DNA of 64,000 nucleotides from the NCBI GenBank assembly GCA_023433405.1, contig JAEZCT010000020.1:33150-97149 (forward strand). Direction: 5' to 3'. The notes beneath the pieces were generated by a model that was given only the letters and a program-made list of their open reading frames with translations, was not told the origin of the DNA and ran no database searches. This DNA is from Bacillota bacterium. Its GTDB lineage: Bacteria > Bacillota > Clostridia > Oscillospirales > Ruminococcaceae. The position numbers and the translations under genes are program-made. Numbering within the stretch: the stretch's first letter is position 1; every line of letters begins with the position of its first letter. Below, in pieces: positions 40,612-48,241 of this stretch.

Positions 40612-42792
40612 ATGCAGAAAGCTAGTTTGAGAAACCGATTGACCTTTAAGCTGCCAATGAGGGCTGCCGCAATTGTTTTAGCCATGATGATACTGCTGGC
40701 AACCGCCTTAACCCTTCTGCTTACCACCATAATGTTCAATCACACAAAGCAGACCATTGAGGTCATCGCAGACCTCAATGCCGGGGTGGCGCGCGATTAT
40801 CTCAACCTGCTGCAGATTGAGTCTGCTTCCGTAGCTAAAATGGCTTATCAGCTGGTAAACTACAGCCCCACTAAGGCACACGCCGGGGCGCAGTCCCTGC
40901 TGTACTCGGTGCTTAATAACCCTGATATCTTCTCGGCCTATCTGGCGGTGGAGCCTAACGCATATATCCCCGATACCCCAAAGGGGATGTCCCTGTATGT
41001 GTTTCGAACGCAAAAACGAATGAAGCTGGATATTAATTTTGACTATGACGTATACAGCCAAGGGGAATACTACGCAGTCACCAAGGAAACCCTAAAACCC
41101 CATATCTCCGAGCCCTATTCCTACAAGCTTTCCACCGGTGATACGGTGTCGCTTATCACCATCAGCAACCCTATCATCAATTCCGCGGGTAAGTTCCTCG
41201 GTGTTGCCGCCTGCGATATTCTGGTGGAAACCCTTAATAACCTTGATTTTGAAAAGGGAGGGTACGAGAGGTCCTATACCTATCTTCTCTCCGATAAAGC
41301 AACCTACATCGCGCACTCCATGGATAAAACGCTAATGGGGAAAGATATTGGCGAAGAGATTGGGGAACTTCCGCCGGAAGCCTCCGGTCAGACTTATGAC
41401 GCAGCCACCGGCGCCACTCCGGGAGGGTCGGACGCCGTTACGGGCGCGACTCCTGCCCCTGATGTAATTACCTCCGCAACACAAAATGCCTCCCGGGTAC
41501 GGTATATCGCGTTAAACGGCCTGCGCGATTTTGCCGAGCGGGTTGACCACGTTCTTGGAGAAAAAGCGATGGTCGTGCATGTGCCCATAGAGGTTTCGGG
41601 GCTTGATGAAAAGCTGACCTGCGGCTTTGTCGTAAGCCGTGCCGAGGCGACACAGGATGTATTTATCATGCTGCTCGTTATTATCGCTTCATCTCTGCTC
41701 ACGGTAGGGGTCATTGCGGTGTTCCTTTCGGTGATGATACGCCGCTCCCTCCGCCCCATTTACAGCGTGGTGGAGTTTGCCAATGAAATGAGCCGCGGTA
41801 ACCTAAACTACAAGGCAGACATTAATACCAAGGATGAGTTCAGTCAGCTCACACAGGCCCTTGAGAACACAAGCACGGTATTAAGCGGCTATGTGGAGGA
41901 TATTTCTCATACGCTGCAGGAGCTTGCCGGAGGCAACCTTACCGCTGAAACCCAGGGTGAGTATGTGGGAGATTTCGCGCCTATCAAGGACGCGCTTGAG
42001 CAGATTACCAACGACCTTAACGATGCGCTGGGTACCATCCGCATTGCCGCCGAGCAGGTAAACGCGGGGGCTGAGCAGCTCTCAAGCGGCGCGCAGGCCC
42101 TATCCTCCGGCTCTATGGAGCAATCCAGCGCGCTGGAGCAGCTCACGGAGTCCATAGAGGACGTCAACTCCATGGTGCGCCACAACGCCGAGCAGGTGCG
42201 TGAGGCGGTGAATTATGTAACGGAGGCGGGAGAAGGTGTGGCCCGGGGCAACGATGCCATGCGTGAGCTGGGTGAGGCAATGGCTGCCATTACCCGCTCC
42301 TCTGAGCAGATTGGCAAGATCAATTCCGTTATTAACGATATCGCATTCCAGACAAACATCCTTGCACTTAATGCGGCGGTGGAGGCCGCAAGGGCAGGGG
42401 CTGCGGGCAGGGGCTTTGCGGTGGTTGCGGGTGAGGTGAGAAATCTGGCGGCAAAATCCGCCGAGGCCGCCGCACAAACGAGCGCGCTCATTGAGGATTC
42501 TGTTAAGCATGTGAAAATCGGGTCGAAAATGGCTGGCCAGACCGCAAAGGTTTTGGAGGTAATAGTGGAAAAAACCGGCTTGGTGGAACAGGCAATTAGC
42601 AGGATAGATGATGCCTCCACCGAGCAGGCCAACGCCCTCGCCATGGTAATGGGCGGGGTGGAGCAGGTTTCGGGCGTCGTGCAGGTTAACTCCGCCACGG
42701 CACAGCAAAGCGCCGCCGCCAGCGAGGAGCTGAGCGGACAGGCTGCAACCATGCTGGAGCAGGTGGATCATTTCAGGCTGCGGCTTGATTAA
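40612..42792 (+). CDS. Methyl-accepting chemotaxis protein with dCache-type sensor
   Basis: Transmembrane chemoreceptor that controls CheA and flagellar rotation. 726 residues: TM1 about 17-42; extracytoplasmic dCache-like sensor about 45-345; TM2 about 347-373 (FIMLLVIIASSLLTVGVIAVF); HAMP about 374-425 (SLRPIYSVVEFANEMSRGNLNY); and a signalling coiled coil with the hairpin tip FQTNILALNAAVEAARAG near 580-598 and GRGFAVVAGEVRNLA. The sensor has an unusual inserted stretch at residues 263-290: three tandem motifs DAATGAT, DAVTGAT and DVITSAT, resembling FMN-attachment sites of ApbE. No CheR-docking pentapeptide at the C-terminus. RBS GGAAAGG. Confidence 0.93.
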   Translation: MQKASLRNRLTFKLPMRAAAIVLAMMILLATALTLLLTTIMFNHTKQTIEVIADLNAGVARDYLNLLQIESASVAKMAYQLVNYSPTKAHAGAQSLLYSVLNNPDIFSAYLAVEPNAYIPDTPKGMSLYVFRTQKRMKLDINFDYDVYSQGEYYAVTKETLKPHISEPYSYKLSTGDTVSLITISNPIINSAGKFLGVAACDILVETLNNLDFEKGGYERSYTYLLSDKATYIAHSMDKTLMGKDIGEEIGELPPEASGQTYDAATGATPGGSDAVTGATPAPDVITSATQNASRVRYIALNGLRDFAERVDHVLGEKAMVVHVPIEVSGLDEKLTCGFVVSRAEATQDVFIMLLVIIASSLLTVGVIAVFLSVMIRRSLRPIYSVVEFANEMSRGNLNYKADINTKDEFSQLTQALENTSTVLSGYVEDISHTLQELAGGNLTAETQGEYVGDFAPIKDALEQITNDLNDALGTIRIAAEQVNAGAEQLSSGAQALSSGSMEQSSALEQLTESIEDVNSMVRHNAEQVREAVNYVTEAGEGVARGNDAMRELGEAMAAITRSSEQIGKINSVINDIAFQTNILALNAAVEAARAGAAGRGFAVVAGEVRNLAAKSAEAAAQTSALIEDSVKHVKIGSKMAGQTAKVLEVIVEKTGLVEQAISRIDDASTEQANALAMVMGGVEQVSGVVQVNSATAQQSAAASEELSGQAATMLEQVDHFRLRLD

Positions 42793-42881
42793 AAGCGGGT
42801 AACCATCGGTCATTCGCGCTGTTTATCATTTGCTGCTGTCAGCGGGCTTTTAATATTTTAAGCGAAACGAAAATTACGGCC

Positions 42882-42920
42882 AAACGGGGACCAACTGGCC
42901 CCCGTTTAGTTATTTTACTG
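42882..42920 (+). terminator. Terminator downstream of the chemoreceptor gene
   Basis: AAACGGGG (42882-42889) pairs with CCCCGTTT (42900-42907), followed by a T-rich stretch. Confidence 0.7.
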
Positions 42921-42931
42921 GTTTATGGCTA

Positions 42932-43035
42932 ATGATAATATCCGATTTAAAAGTTATAGCTATCAAGTGAAAGCTTTGGCTTATGGGTTTTCACACGGCT
43001 TTTATCCGCGATTCTTCAATTTTCAAGAACAGTAT
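42932..43035 (+). repeat. MITE-like palindromic repeat, copy J (degenerate)
   Basis: ATGATAATATCCGATTTAAA at the left, ATCAAGTGAAAGC and GGGTTTTCACACGGCTTTTATC inside; the right end is poorly kept (TCAAGAACAGTAT). Confidence 0.75.
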
Positions 43036-43127
43036 GAGCAGTGTTTCGGTTATATTTGGAGCGTGCGTTTCCGCTAAAAAATGGCGTCGAAGGCTGTTCT
43101 GATTCCGTACAATATGGTACACTGATT

Positions 43128-43238
43128 ATACGAATAACCGATTTACAAGAGTATAGAAATTAAGTGAAAAGCTTTAGCTTATGGGTTTTCACGCGGATTT
43201 TTATCTGCAAGTTCTACTCTTTTTGAGGAGATAAGTAT
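43128..43238 (+). repeat. MITE-like palindromic repeat, copy K (subfamily 1)
   Basis: ATACGAATAACCGATTTACA at the left and CTTTTTGAGGAGATAAGTAT at the right. Confidence 0.88.
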
Positions 43239-43283
43239 TATACACAAGGCTTCTGCCAGCTGGGGCGGAATAATGCTTACCGC

Positions 43284-43312
43284 AATTTAATCGCTTTATC
43301 GGGGAATAGTAT
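43284..43312 (+). repeat. Short MITE subfamily 2 right-end fragment
   Basis: AATTTAATCGCTTTATCGGG followed by GAATAGTAT, just upstream of the next gene. Confidence 0.4.
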
Positions 43313-43338
43313 AAAAAAAGAGGAAGGATTATCCCACC

Positions 43339-44499
43339 ATGAGAAGATATGTAGCGCTGTTTCTTTCCTGTCTGCTTCTAGTGCTTGCCTCCTGTGGACG
43401 AGTCCTCCCAAGCTTTTTGGGCATTGCGGGTGAACGTGCGGGGGAGGCGACCTCCGCGGCGGAAGGCATAGAGGAACCGACCACTGGGGAACGCATCTAT
43501 CCAGGGGAGGAATGGACAACCGCGAAGCCTGAAACCCTAGGCGTAGATGCCGAGCTGCTGGACACCGCGAGCAGACGTATTGAGGAGAATTACCCCAACA
43601 TCTACAGTCTGCTGGTTGTACGCAGCGGCGTATTGGTTTATGAGAAATACTTTCAGTATCAAACCAAAACCGATGCAAACCCCGTATACTCCGTTACCAA
43701 AAGCGTTATGTCGGCATTGACGGGCATAGCGCTGGAACAGGGGCTGATTGACAGTGTGGACCAAAAGGTGTCTGAGCTGCTACCCGAATACTTTGATGGC
43801 CTGGAGGACCCCCTCAAAAAAGAAATTACCTTGCGCCATGTGCTGACCATGACTGGAGGCCTTTCCAGCATTGACGGCAACTATTATGACTATTTCACCA
43901 GCGGCGACTGGCTAAGCTATGCGCTGGGATTATCCATGAATGAAAAGCCGGGTGAAAAGTTTGTGTATAACACAGGGCTTACACACATATTGTCTGCGGT
44001 TATAGAAGAAACCTCCGGTCAGCGCGTGCTGGCATACGCAAAAGAAAACCTCTTTTCAAAGCTTGGCATTCAGGTACGGCGCTGGGATAGCGACGCAAAA
44101 AACCGCAATGGCGGCGGTACCGGGCTGTGTATGAAACCCACAGATATGGCGCGATTTGGCTACCTGTACCTTAACAGCGGAGTATGGAACGGCGAACAGG
44201 TGGTGCCAAGGCAATGGGTAGAGGAGTCCATACAAAAGCATGTAGCCGTGTCTGGGGATACGGATTATGGGTACCTGTTCTGGATTAGCGACATCACCGA
44301 CGCAGGCGGCAGGGTGCATCACACCTATCAGGCCAACGGCGCGGGCGGGCAGAAGATACTCATGGTGCCTGACTTGGATCTGGTGGTGGTCATCACTGCC
44401 GATCTCAACCGCCAATCCCTCAACTCCGCCGATACGTTTGATATCATTCCACAGTATATCCTGCCCGCTGTCGATAGCTTAGTGCAGTCAACGAAATAG
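43339..44499 (+). CDS. Serine hydrolase lipoprotein (beta-lactamase class C/PBP4-like fold)
   Basis: 386 residues with a lipoprotein signal ending in LASC (Cys at about 19) and a polar linker to about residue 60. The hydrolase domain begins with LGVDAELLDTASRRIEENYP. The nucleophile motif SxxK is SVTKS in NPVYSVTKSVMSALTG, and the tyrosine motif is FVYNTG. The C-terminal KTG-like site is replaced by HHTYQANGAGGQKI (H-x-x-x-G-G). This group includes esterases, peptidases and PBP-like proteins; beta-lactamase activity is not implied. RBS AGGAAGG. Confidence 0.9.
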   Translation: MRRYVALFLSCLLLVLASCGRVLPSFLGIAGERAGEATSAAEGIEEPTTGERIYPGEEWTTAKPETLGVDAELLDTASRRIEENYPNIYSLLVVRSGVLVYEKYFQYQTKTDANPVYSVTKSVMSALTGIALEQGLIDSVDQKVSELLPEYFDGLEDPLKKEITLRHVLTMTGGLSSIDGNYYDYFTSGDWLSYALGLSMNEKPGEKFVYNTGLTHILSAVIEETSGQRVLAYAKENLFSKLGIQVRRWDSDAKNRNGGGTGLCMKPTDMARFGYLYLNSGVWNGEQVVPRQWVEESIQKHVAVSGDTDYGYLFWISDITDAGGRVHHTYQANGAGGQKILMVPDLDLVVVITADLNRQSLNSADTFDIIPQYILPAVDSLVQSTK

Positions 44500-44811
44500 A
44501 TGAAGAATAGGGAGACATTATGGCTTCTCTATGCAGGCGTCGTAAGCTTTTAATGATTTCCCTTGACTTTCCCATGGTTTCGATTATGATAAAGATATCA
44601 CGGTTCGACTTCTTTCGCGCTAAATAGTTTATTTATGCGGACGATATTAAGAGTGTATAAGAAGTGACAAAAGCTGCATAAAGCCCCATAGAATCATAGT
44701 GATTGGCGAGGCCTTGCTTGCTAAAATGAATTACCTGTGCCTATTGAGCTGTAATATATTTGTAAACAGCGACCTTAATTAATGATCAAGCGGAATGAGG
44801 AGGGTTGTGCC
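44500..44811. other. Intergenic region with SigD-like promoter
   Basis: About 310 bases. No gene seen; it carries the SigD-like promoter listed separately and an AT-rich remainder. Confidence 0.4.
44621..44647 (+). promoter_or_regulatory. SigD-like (flagellar sigma) promoter
   Basis: TAAA (44621-44624), exactly 15 bp, then GACGATAT (44640-44647), matching six of eight positions of the SigD -10 (GCCGATAA). About 165 bp upstream of the next start. Confidence 0.5.
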
Positions 44812-45276
44812 GTGACGCTGTCAAACCTTGCGTCCTTTTACTACAGCAGTTACTCGTTTACTTCGGGGAACACCTATCAATCCAATGCCATTGATGCCAC
44901 AGCCTATGCGAAGGAGACCTACAAAGTCTCAAACTTCTCCAATGCGCTGCAGGCGCTCTCCACCCTCAGCACTCCCTCCGGGCTTACCAAGATCGACAGC
45001 TTTGTACAAAACGCCTATCAGGTTAGCCAGCTGGATGTGTATGACGAGCTGGGGGGTATGGTGTCATCCGGTAACATTACCGACCTGCTTTCGGGCAGTA
45101 CCGGGCTTTCGGGTATGTACCGGCTTTTGGGTACCCAGCTTTCCATCAGCACCTCAGCGGTTGAAGAGCTGATGGAGTCCTCCTCCTCAGTTAGCAGCGC
45201 CATTAAGAGCTATCAGGGCTACCAGAACTACCAAAAAAACCTTGTAGCCAACCCTGTTCTGGACTTCACGGCGTAA
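44812..45276 (+). CDS. Ser/Tyr-rich protein of unknown function
   Basis: 154 residues, not recognised. It has no hydrophobic signal and is rich in Ser, Tyr, Asn and Ala: TLSNLASFYYSSYSFTSGNTYQSNAIDATAYAKETYKVSNF, later a helical half with SSSSVSSAIKSYQGYQNYQKN. GTG 44812 is chosen because GAGGAGG lies upstream; an earlier ATG (44782) is also in frame. The SigD-like promoter and the flagellin-like composition hint at a motility-linked protein. Stop codon TAA 45274-45276 touches MITE copy L. Confidence 0.7.
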   Translation: MTLSNLASFYYSSYSFTSGNTYQSNAIDATAYAKETYKVSNFSNALQALSTLSTPSGLTKIDSFVQNAYQVSQLDVYDELGGMVSSGNITDLLSGSTGLSGMYRLLGTQLSISTSAVEELMESSSSVSSAIKSYQGYQNYQKNLVANPVLDFTA

Positions 45277-45395
45277 TACCAATCTCCTCAAAAAGCGTAG
45301 AACTTGCAGATAATAATCCGCGTGAAAACCCATGAGCCAAGGCTTTTCACTTGGTTTTTATTCTTCACTAACACTTTTAAGTCGGATATTGGGAT
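45276..45395 (-). repeat. MITE-like palindromic repeat, copy L (subfamily 1, minus orientation)
   Basis: ATACCAATCTCCTCAAAAAG at the left and ACTTTTAAGTCGGATATTGG at the right. The left end lies at the stop codon of the preceding gene. Confidence 0.85.
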
Positions 45396-45425
45396 AAGCT
45401 GCGCCGCAATGGAATATGACGTACA

Positions 45426-45462
45426 AAGCGGCGCGCCCCATACATTACGGGGCGCGCCGCTT
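45426..45462. terminator. GC-rich perfect hairpin
   Basis: AAGCGGCGCGCCCC (45426-45439) pairs exactly with 45449-45462. Likely terminator of the unknown gene. Confidence 0.7.
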
Positions 45463-45516
45463 GTTGAGTACGCAGTTGCCTTGGAAACGGAATTAGCGCC
45501 CGGGGTTTGTGGCGTG

Positions 45517-45549
45517 ATACCCTTTTAAATCGCATACGCATATTAGTAT
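45517..45549 (-). repeat. MITE half-copy terminus
   Basis: ATACCCTTTTAAATCGCATA followed by CGCATATTAGTAT matches the terminus of a minus-oriented subfamily 1 copy. Confidence 0.5.
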
Positions 45550-45627
45550 AAGAGCAAGCCGAAAAGCCGGTAAAAATAGAATAACTCGCGCAGCATAATA
45601 AAGGAAATGGTGAGGGCGGTGAGCGAA

Positions 45628-46356
45628 ATGAACCTGTATGAAAAGCAGATTAACAAGGAGCTGGAACGGTGGTATGCCGATATCGTCAAAAGCGCTAGCC
45701 TATTAGAGCGCGCTTCCAAAGGGATTCAAACGAGGACGCAGAAGCTGATGCCGCAAAAGGTGCAAAGCACCATCACGGCGGCGGTGGAACGGATGGTTGA
45801 GGCCGTACTGTTTGGCTCCGACCTGTTGTCGGGCATTGGAGACACCGCGAACCTCAGCCTTGCAGAGCGGGATTACCTGGCACAGCATCTGTTTCAGTCT
45901 TATATGAAAACCGCCGTGGCTGAGGGCGCCGCCTTTGGCGCGGGTGGCGTTTTACTGGGTCTTGCAGACCTGCCTGCGCTCATGAGCATTAAGCTCAAAT
46001 TCCTGTTTGACTGCGCGAAGCTTTATGGCTACGATACCCGTGACCAAAACGAACGGGTATACCTGCTTTACATCTTTCAGCTTGCCTTTTCCAGCCGCGC
46101 CCACCGCCTGCAGGTGTTTCACACCCTCCACGGGTGGGAAAACGCCCCTCATCCGCTGGTGGATTGGGAGCGTTTTCAGATAGAGTACCGGGATTATCTT
46201 GATATTGCAAAGCTGTTGCAGCTCATGCCGGTCATTGGCAGCGTGGCGGGAGCAACCGCAAACTATAGCCTGATGAACCGCCTGCGCTTAAACGCCATGA
46301 ACAGCTACCGAATGCGCATTCTGGGTAAACGATGGAATGGCATGATTTCGGGATGA
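45628..46356 (+). CDS. EcsC family protein
   Basis: 242 residues of the EcsC family: LYEKQINKELERWYADIVKSASLLERASKGIQTRTQKLMPQKV, then VAEGAAFGAGGVLLGLADLPALMSIKLKFLFDCAKLYGYDTRD and LLQLMPVIGSVAGATANYSLMNRLRLNAMNSYRMRIL. One or two short hydrophobic stretches suggest membrane association. In Bacillus, EcsC is encoded with an ABC exporter linked to secretion and protease regulation; no such partner is nearby here. ATG 45628 is chosen for a better ribosome binding distance than the upstream start. Confidence 0.85.
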   Translation: MNLYEKQINKELERWYADIVKSASLLERASKGIQTRTQKLMPQKVQSTITAAVERMVEAVLFGSDLLSGIGDTANLSLAERDYLAQHLFQSYMKTAVAEGAAFGAGGVLLGLADLPALMSIKLKFLFDCAKLYGYDTRDQNERVYLLYIFQLAFSSRAHRLQVFHTLHGWENAPHPLVDWERFQIEYRDYLDIAKLLQLMPVIGSVAGATANYSLMNRLRLNAMNSYRMRILGKRWNGMISG

Positions 46357-46359
46357 TAT

Positions 46360-46392
46360 ATAAAATGAAAATTGAAAGAGGGGGATTAGTAT
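46360..46392 (+). repeat. MITE remnant directly after the EcsC-family gene
   Basis: GAAAATTGAAAGAGGGGGAT followed by TAGTATT is the right end of a subfamily 1 element, starting 4 bases after the stop codon. The stretch to 46637 holds no gene I trust. Confidence 0.5.
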
Positions 46393-46637
46393 TACTATCC
46401 TACGGATGTTGCTTTAAACGTTGCAATTTTTTGCTAAATCGTGCGGCGGTGCTTTTGGCTGCTGTAGGGTTTAGCTTTTTTTGTTTTCCCTTGAAAAGGG
46501 ATCAGTTTGTATCGATTATTCAAGCAAGGGCCAGCGTTACAACAGCAATATCATACAAGAATGCGATTGCGGTCTATGTTATACTGATTTTACTGGCGCG
46601 ACAGGGAAACTGCTTTACAGAAAAGAGGGCTCAGAGT

Positions 46638-47483
46638 ATGGGGCAGGAGATACGAACCGTGTGCTATGACGGGGATTTAAAGATAGAGGCGTATCGTTTC
46701 CAGGGCGTGATGCTGCGGTTTCCGAACCATTTTCACGACTACTATGTTATCGGGTTTACCGAGAACGGGCGTCGTTCCTTAAGGTGCGCGGGGCAGGAGC
46801 ATATTGTTAACCCCGGCGATATCGTGCTGTTTAATCCTATGGATACACACACCTGCGAGCAGGTGGACGGCAGGGCGCTGGATTACCGGTGCATTAACAT
46901 CATGCCCGATATCATGAAAAAGGCGGTGCTGGAGATAACCGGCACAGAGCGTTTGCCGCGCTTTACCCCGAATGTGCTGTACCATAGCGAGCTGGTACCC
47001 TGCCTGCGGGAGCTGCACCTGATGATCTTTGAGGAGGAAAAGGACTTAAAGAAGGAGGAGTTGTTCCTTTTGCTCATCGAACAGCTTTTGGAGGATTACT
47101 CCGACGCCGGGGCAGCCCCATCTCTACCCGAGCCTTCCGCCGAGATTCGCGCGGTATGCGAATACCTTGAGCAAAACTATGCCACCCCGGTTACCTTGGA
47201 TGCGCTTAGCGCCCTAACCTCCCTGAGCAAGTACCACCTGCTGCGCTCCTTTACAAGGCAAAAGGGCATTTCTCCCTATTGTTATCTGGAGACGGTGCGC
47301 ATCTCAAAGGCCAAAAAGCTGCTGGAGCAGGGGGCTGCGCCAATGGAAGCCGCACTTTCCACGGGCTTTTCCGACCAGAGCCACTTTACCACCTTTTTTA
47401 AACGCCTGATTGGACCTACCCCCAAGCAGTACCGTTCCATATTCCACAACGGCACACAGGGAAAAAGCAGCCCGACGGAGTGA
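46638..47483 (+). CDS. AraC family regulator with cupin domain
   Basis: 281 residues. The N-terminal cupin has FPNHFHDYYVIGFTENGRRSL and NPGDIVLFNPMDTHTCEQVDG; two C-terminal helix-turn-helix motifs follow (VTLDALSALTSLSKYHLLRSFTRQKGISPYCYLETVRI and PMEAALSTGFSDQSHFTTFFKRLIGPTPKQYRSIFH). The longer frame upstream lacks family resemblance, and ATG 46638 has GAGG 9 bases before it. The following DUF2000 gene is in the same direction and a plausible target; such AraC-DUF2000 pairs occur elsewhere. Confidence 0.9.
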   Translation: MGQEIRTVCYDGDLKIEAYRFQGVMLRFPNHFHDYYVIGFTENGRRSLRCAGQEHIVNPGDIVLFNPMDTHTCEQVDGRALDYRCINIMPDIMKKAVLEITGTERLPRFTPNVLYHSELVPCLRELHLMIFEEEKDLKKEELFLLLIEQLLEDYSDAGAAPSLPEPSAEIRAVCEYLEQNYATPVTLDALSALTSLSKYHLLRSFTRQKGISPYCYLETVRISKAKKLLEQGAAPMEAALSTGFSDQSHFTTFFKRLIGPTPKQYRSIFHNGTQGKSSPTE

Positions 47484-47568
47484 AAAACTGTGCGTCGCAA
47501 GCGTTTTGGGGTAAAGCTTATTACAGTTATTAATAAATATTTTTGTAATAAAAGGAGCGTGGCTTGAT

Positions 47569-48063
47569 ATGGAGCAGGTACAAACAAAGACGGTCATTGT
47601 TGCGGATGAAACGCTGCCAGCCGGTTTGCTCGCCAATACGGCGGCAATACTCGGCGTTACCTTAGGAAAATGTTTGCCGGAGTGTGTGGGGGAGGATGTT
47701 CAGGATGCCTCGGGTCTTTGGCATAAGGGCATTGTTCTTAACCCCATCCCCATCCTCAAGGGCAACAGGGAGCTGATTAAGTCCCTGCGCGCAAAGCTAT
47801 TCGGCGAGGCGTATGACGATGTGACGGTGGTGGATTTTTCGGATGTCGCGCAAAGCTGTGTGGTTTACTCCGACTATACCGCCAAGGCGAGGAAAACCAC
47901 CGAGTCCGACCACAACTATCTGGGCATTGCCATACACGGCAGCAAAAAAAAGGTGAATTCCCTCACCGGGAGTCTGCCGCTGTACCGAAAACACGGCGTC
48001 TTTATAGACACCGTGCTTTTTACTAATATCCGTTTAAAAGTGTATAATACTATTCTCCGATAA
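47569..48063 (+). CDS. DUF2000 family protein with MITE-encoded C-terminus
   Basis: 164 residues in the DUF2000 (peptidyl-tRNA hydrolase II-like fold) family: KTVIVADETLPAGLLANTAAILGVTLGK, LWHKGIVLNPIPILKGN, VVDFSDVAQSCVVYSDYTAKARKT and DHNYLGIAIHGSKKKVNSLTGSLPLYRKHGV. Function unknown. The last 14 residues (FTNIRLKVYNTILR) and the stop codon are encoded by two nested MITE-like elements, so the original C-terminus was displaced. The fold core ends before this point, so the protein may still work. RBS AAAGGAG. Confidence 0.87.
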   Translation: MEQVQTKTVIVADETLPAGLLANTAAILGVTLGKCLPECVGEDVQDASGLWHKGIVLNPIPILKGNRELIKSLRAKLFGEAYDDVTVVDFSDVAQSCVVYSDYTAKARKTTESDHNYLGIAIHGSKKKVNSLTGSLPLYRKHGVFIDTVLFTNIRLKVYNTILR

Positions 48064-48236
48064 AAGTGTTGATAAAAATCCGCGTCTAAATCCATAAATT
48101 AAAGATTTTAACTTGATTTTTATACACTTTTTAATCGGATAATAGTATAAAGGATAACAATCAAGTGAAAATTTAGTTTTAAGGGTTTTCACACTGATTT
48201 ATATCTTAAACCTAAACTTTTTAAGGAGATTAGTAT
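48020..48236 (+). repeat. MITE-like repeat, copy M outer (subfamily 1, interrupted)
   Basis: Left part TTACTAATATCCGTTTAAAA to GTGTATAA (48020-48047) and right part from 48148, with AATCAAGTGAAAATTTAG and TTTTAAGGAGATTAGTAT to 48236. It is split by the subfamily 2 copy at 48048-48147. Removal of that copy restores a normal arm. Confidence 0.88.
48048..48147. mobile_element. Nested MITE-like element, copy M inner (subfamily 2)
   Basis: TA-CTATTCTCCGATAAAAG at the left and CGGATAATAG-TA at the right, 100 bp with TA on each side. It interrupts the outer copy; excision leaving one TA yields GTGTATAATATAAAGG, comparable to copy D. This is a direct record of TA-targeted insertion. Confidence 0.85.
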
Positions 48237-48241
48237 TATAC

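Noticed and set aside
43339..44499. Antibiotic-resistance beta-lactamase
   Set aside because: The protein has the fold and SxxK motif but lacks a typical KTG; this group is mostly esterases and peptidases, so resistance is not supported.
46332..46637. N-terminal extension of the AraC-family gene with a hydrophobic stretch
   Set aside because: AraC proteins of this type begin with the cupin domain; the extension overlaps the EcsC gene end and a MITE remnant, while ATG 46638 has a good ribosome binding site.
29881..48240. Repeats as integron attC sites in the cassette-like region
   Set aside because: The palindromes are mostly outside the small-gene array, lack attC core sites and there is no integron-type integrase.
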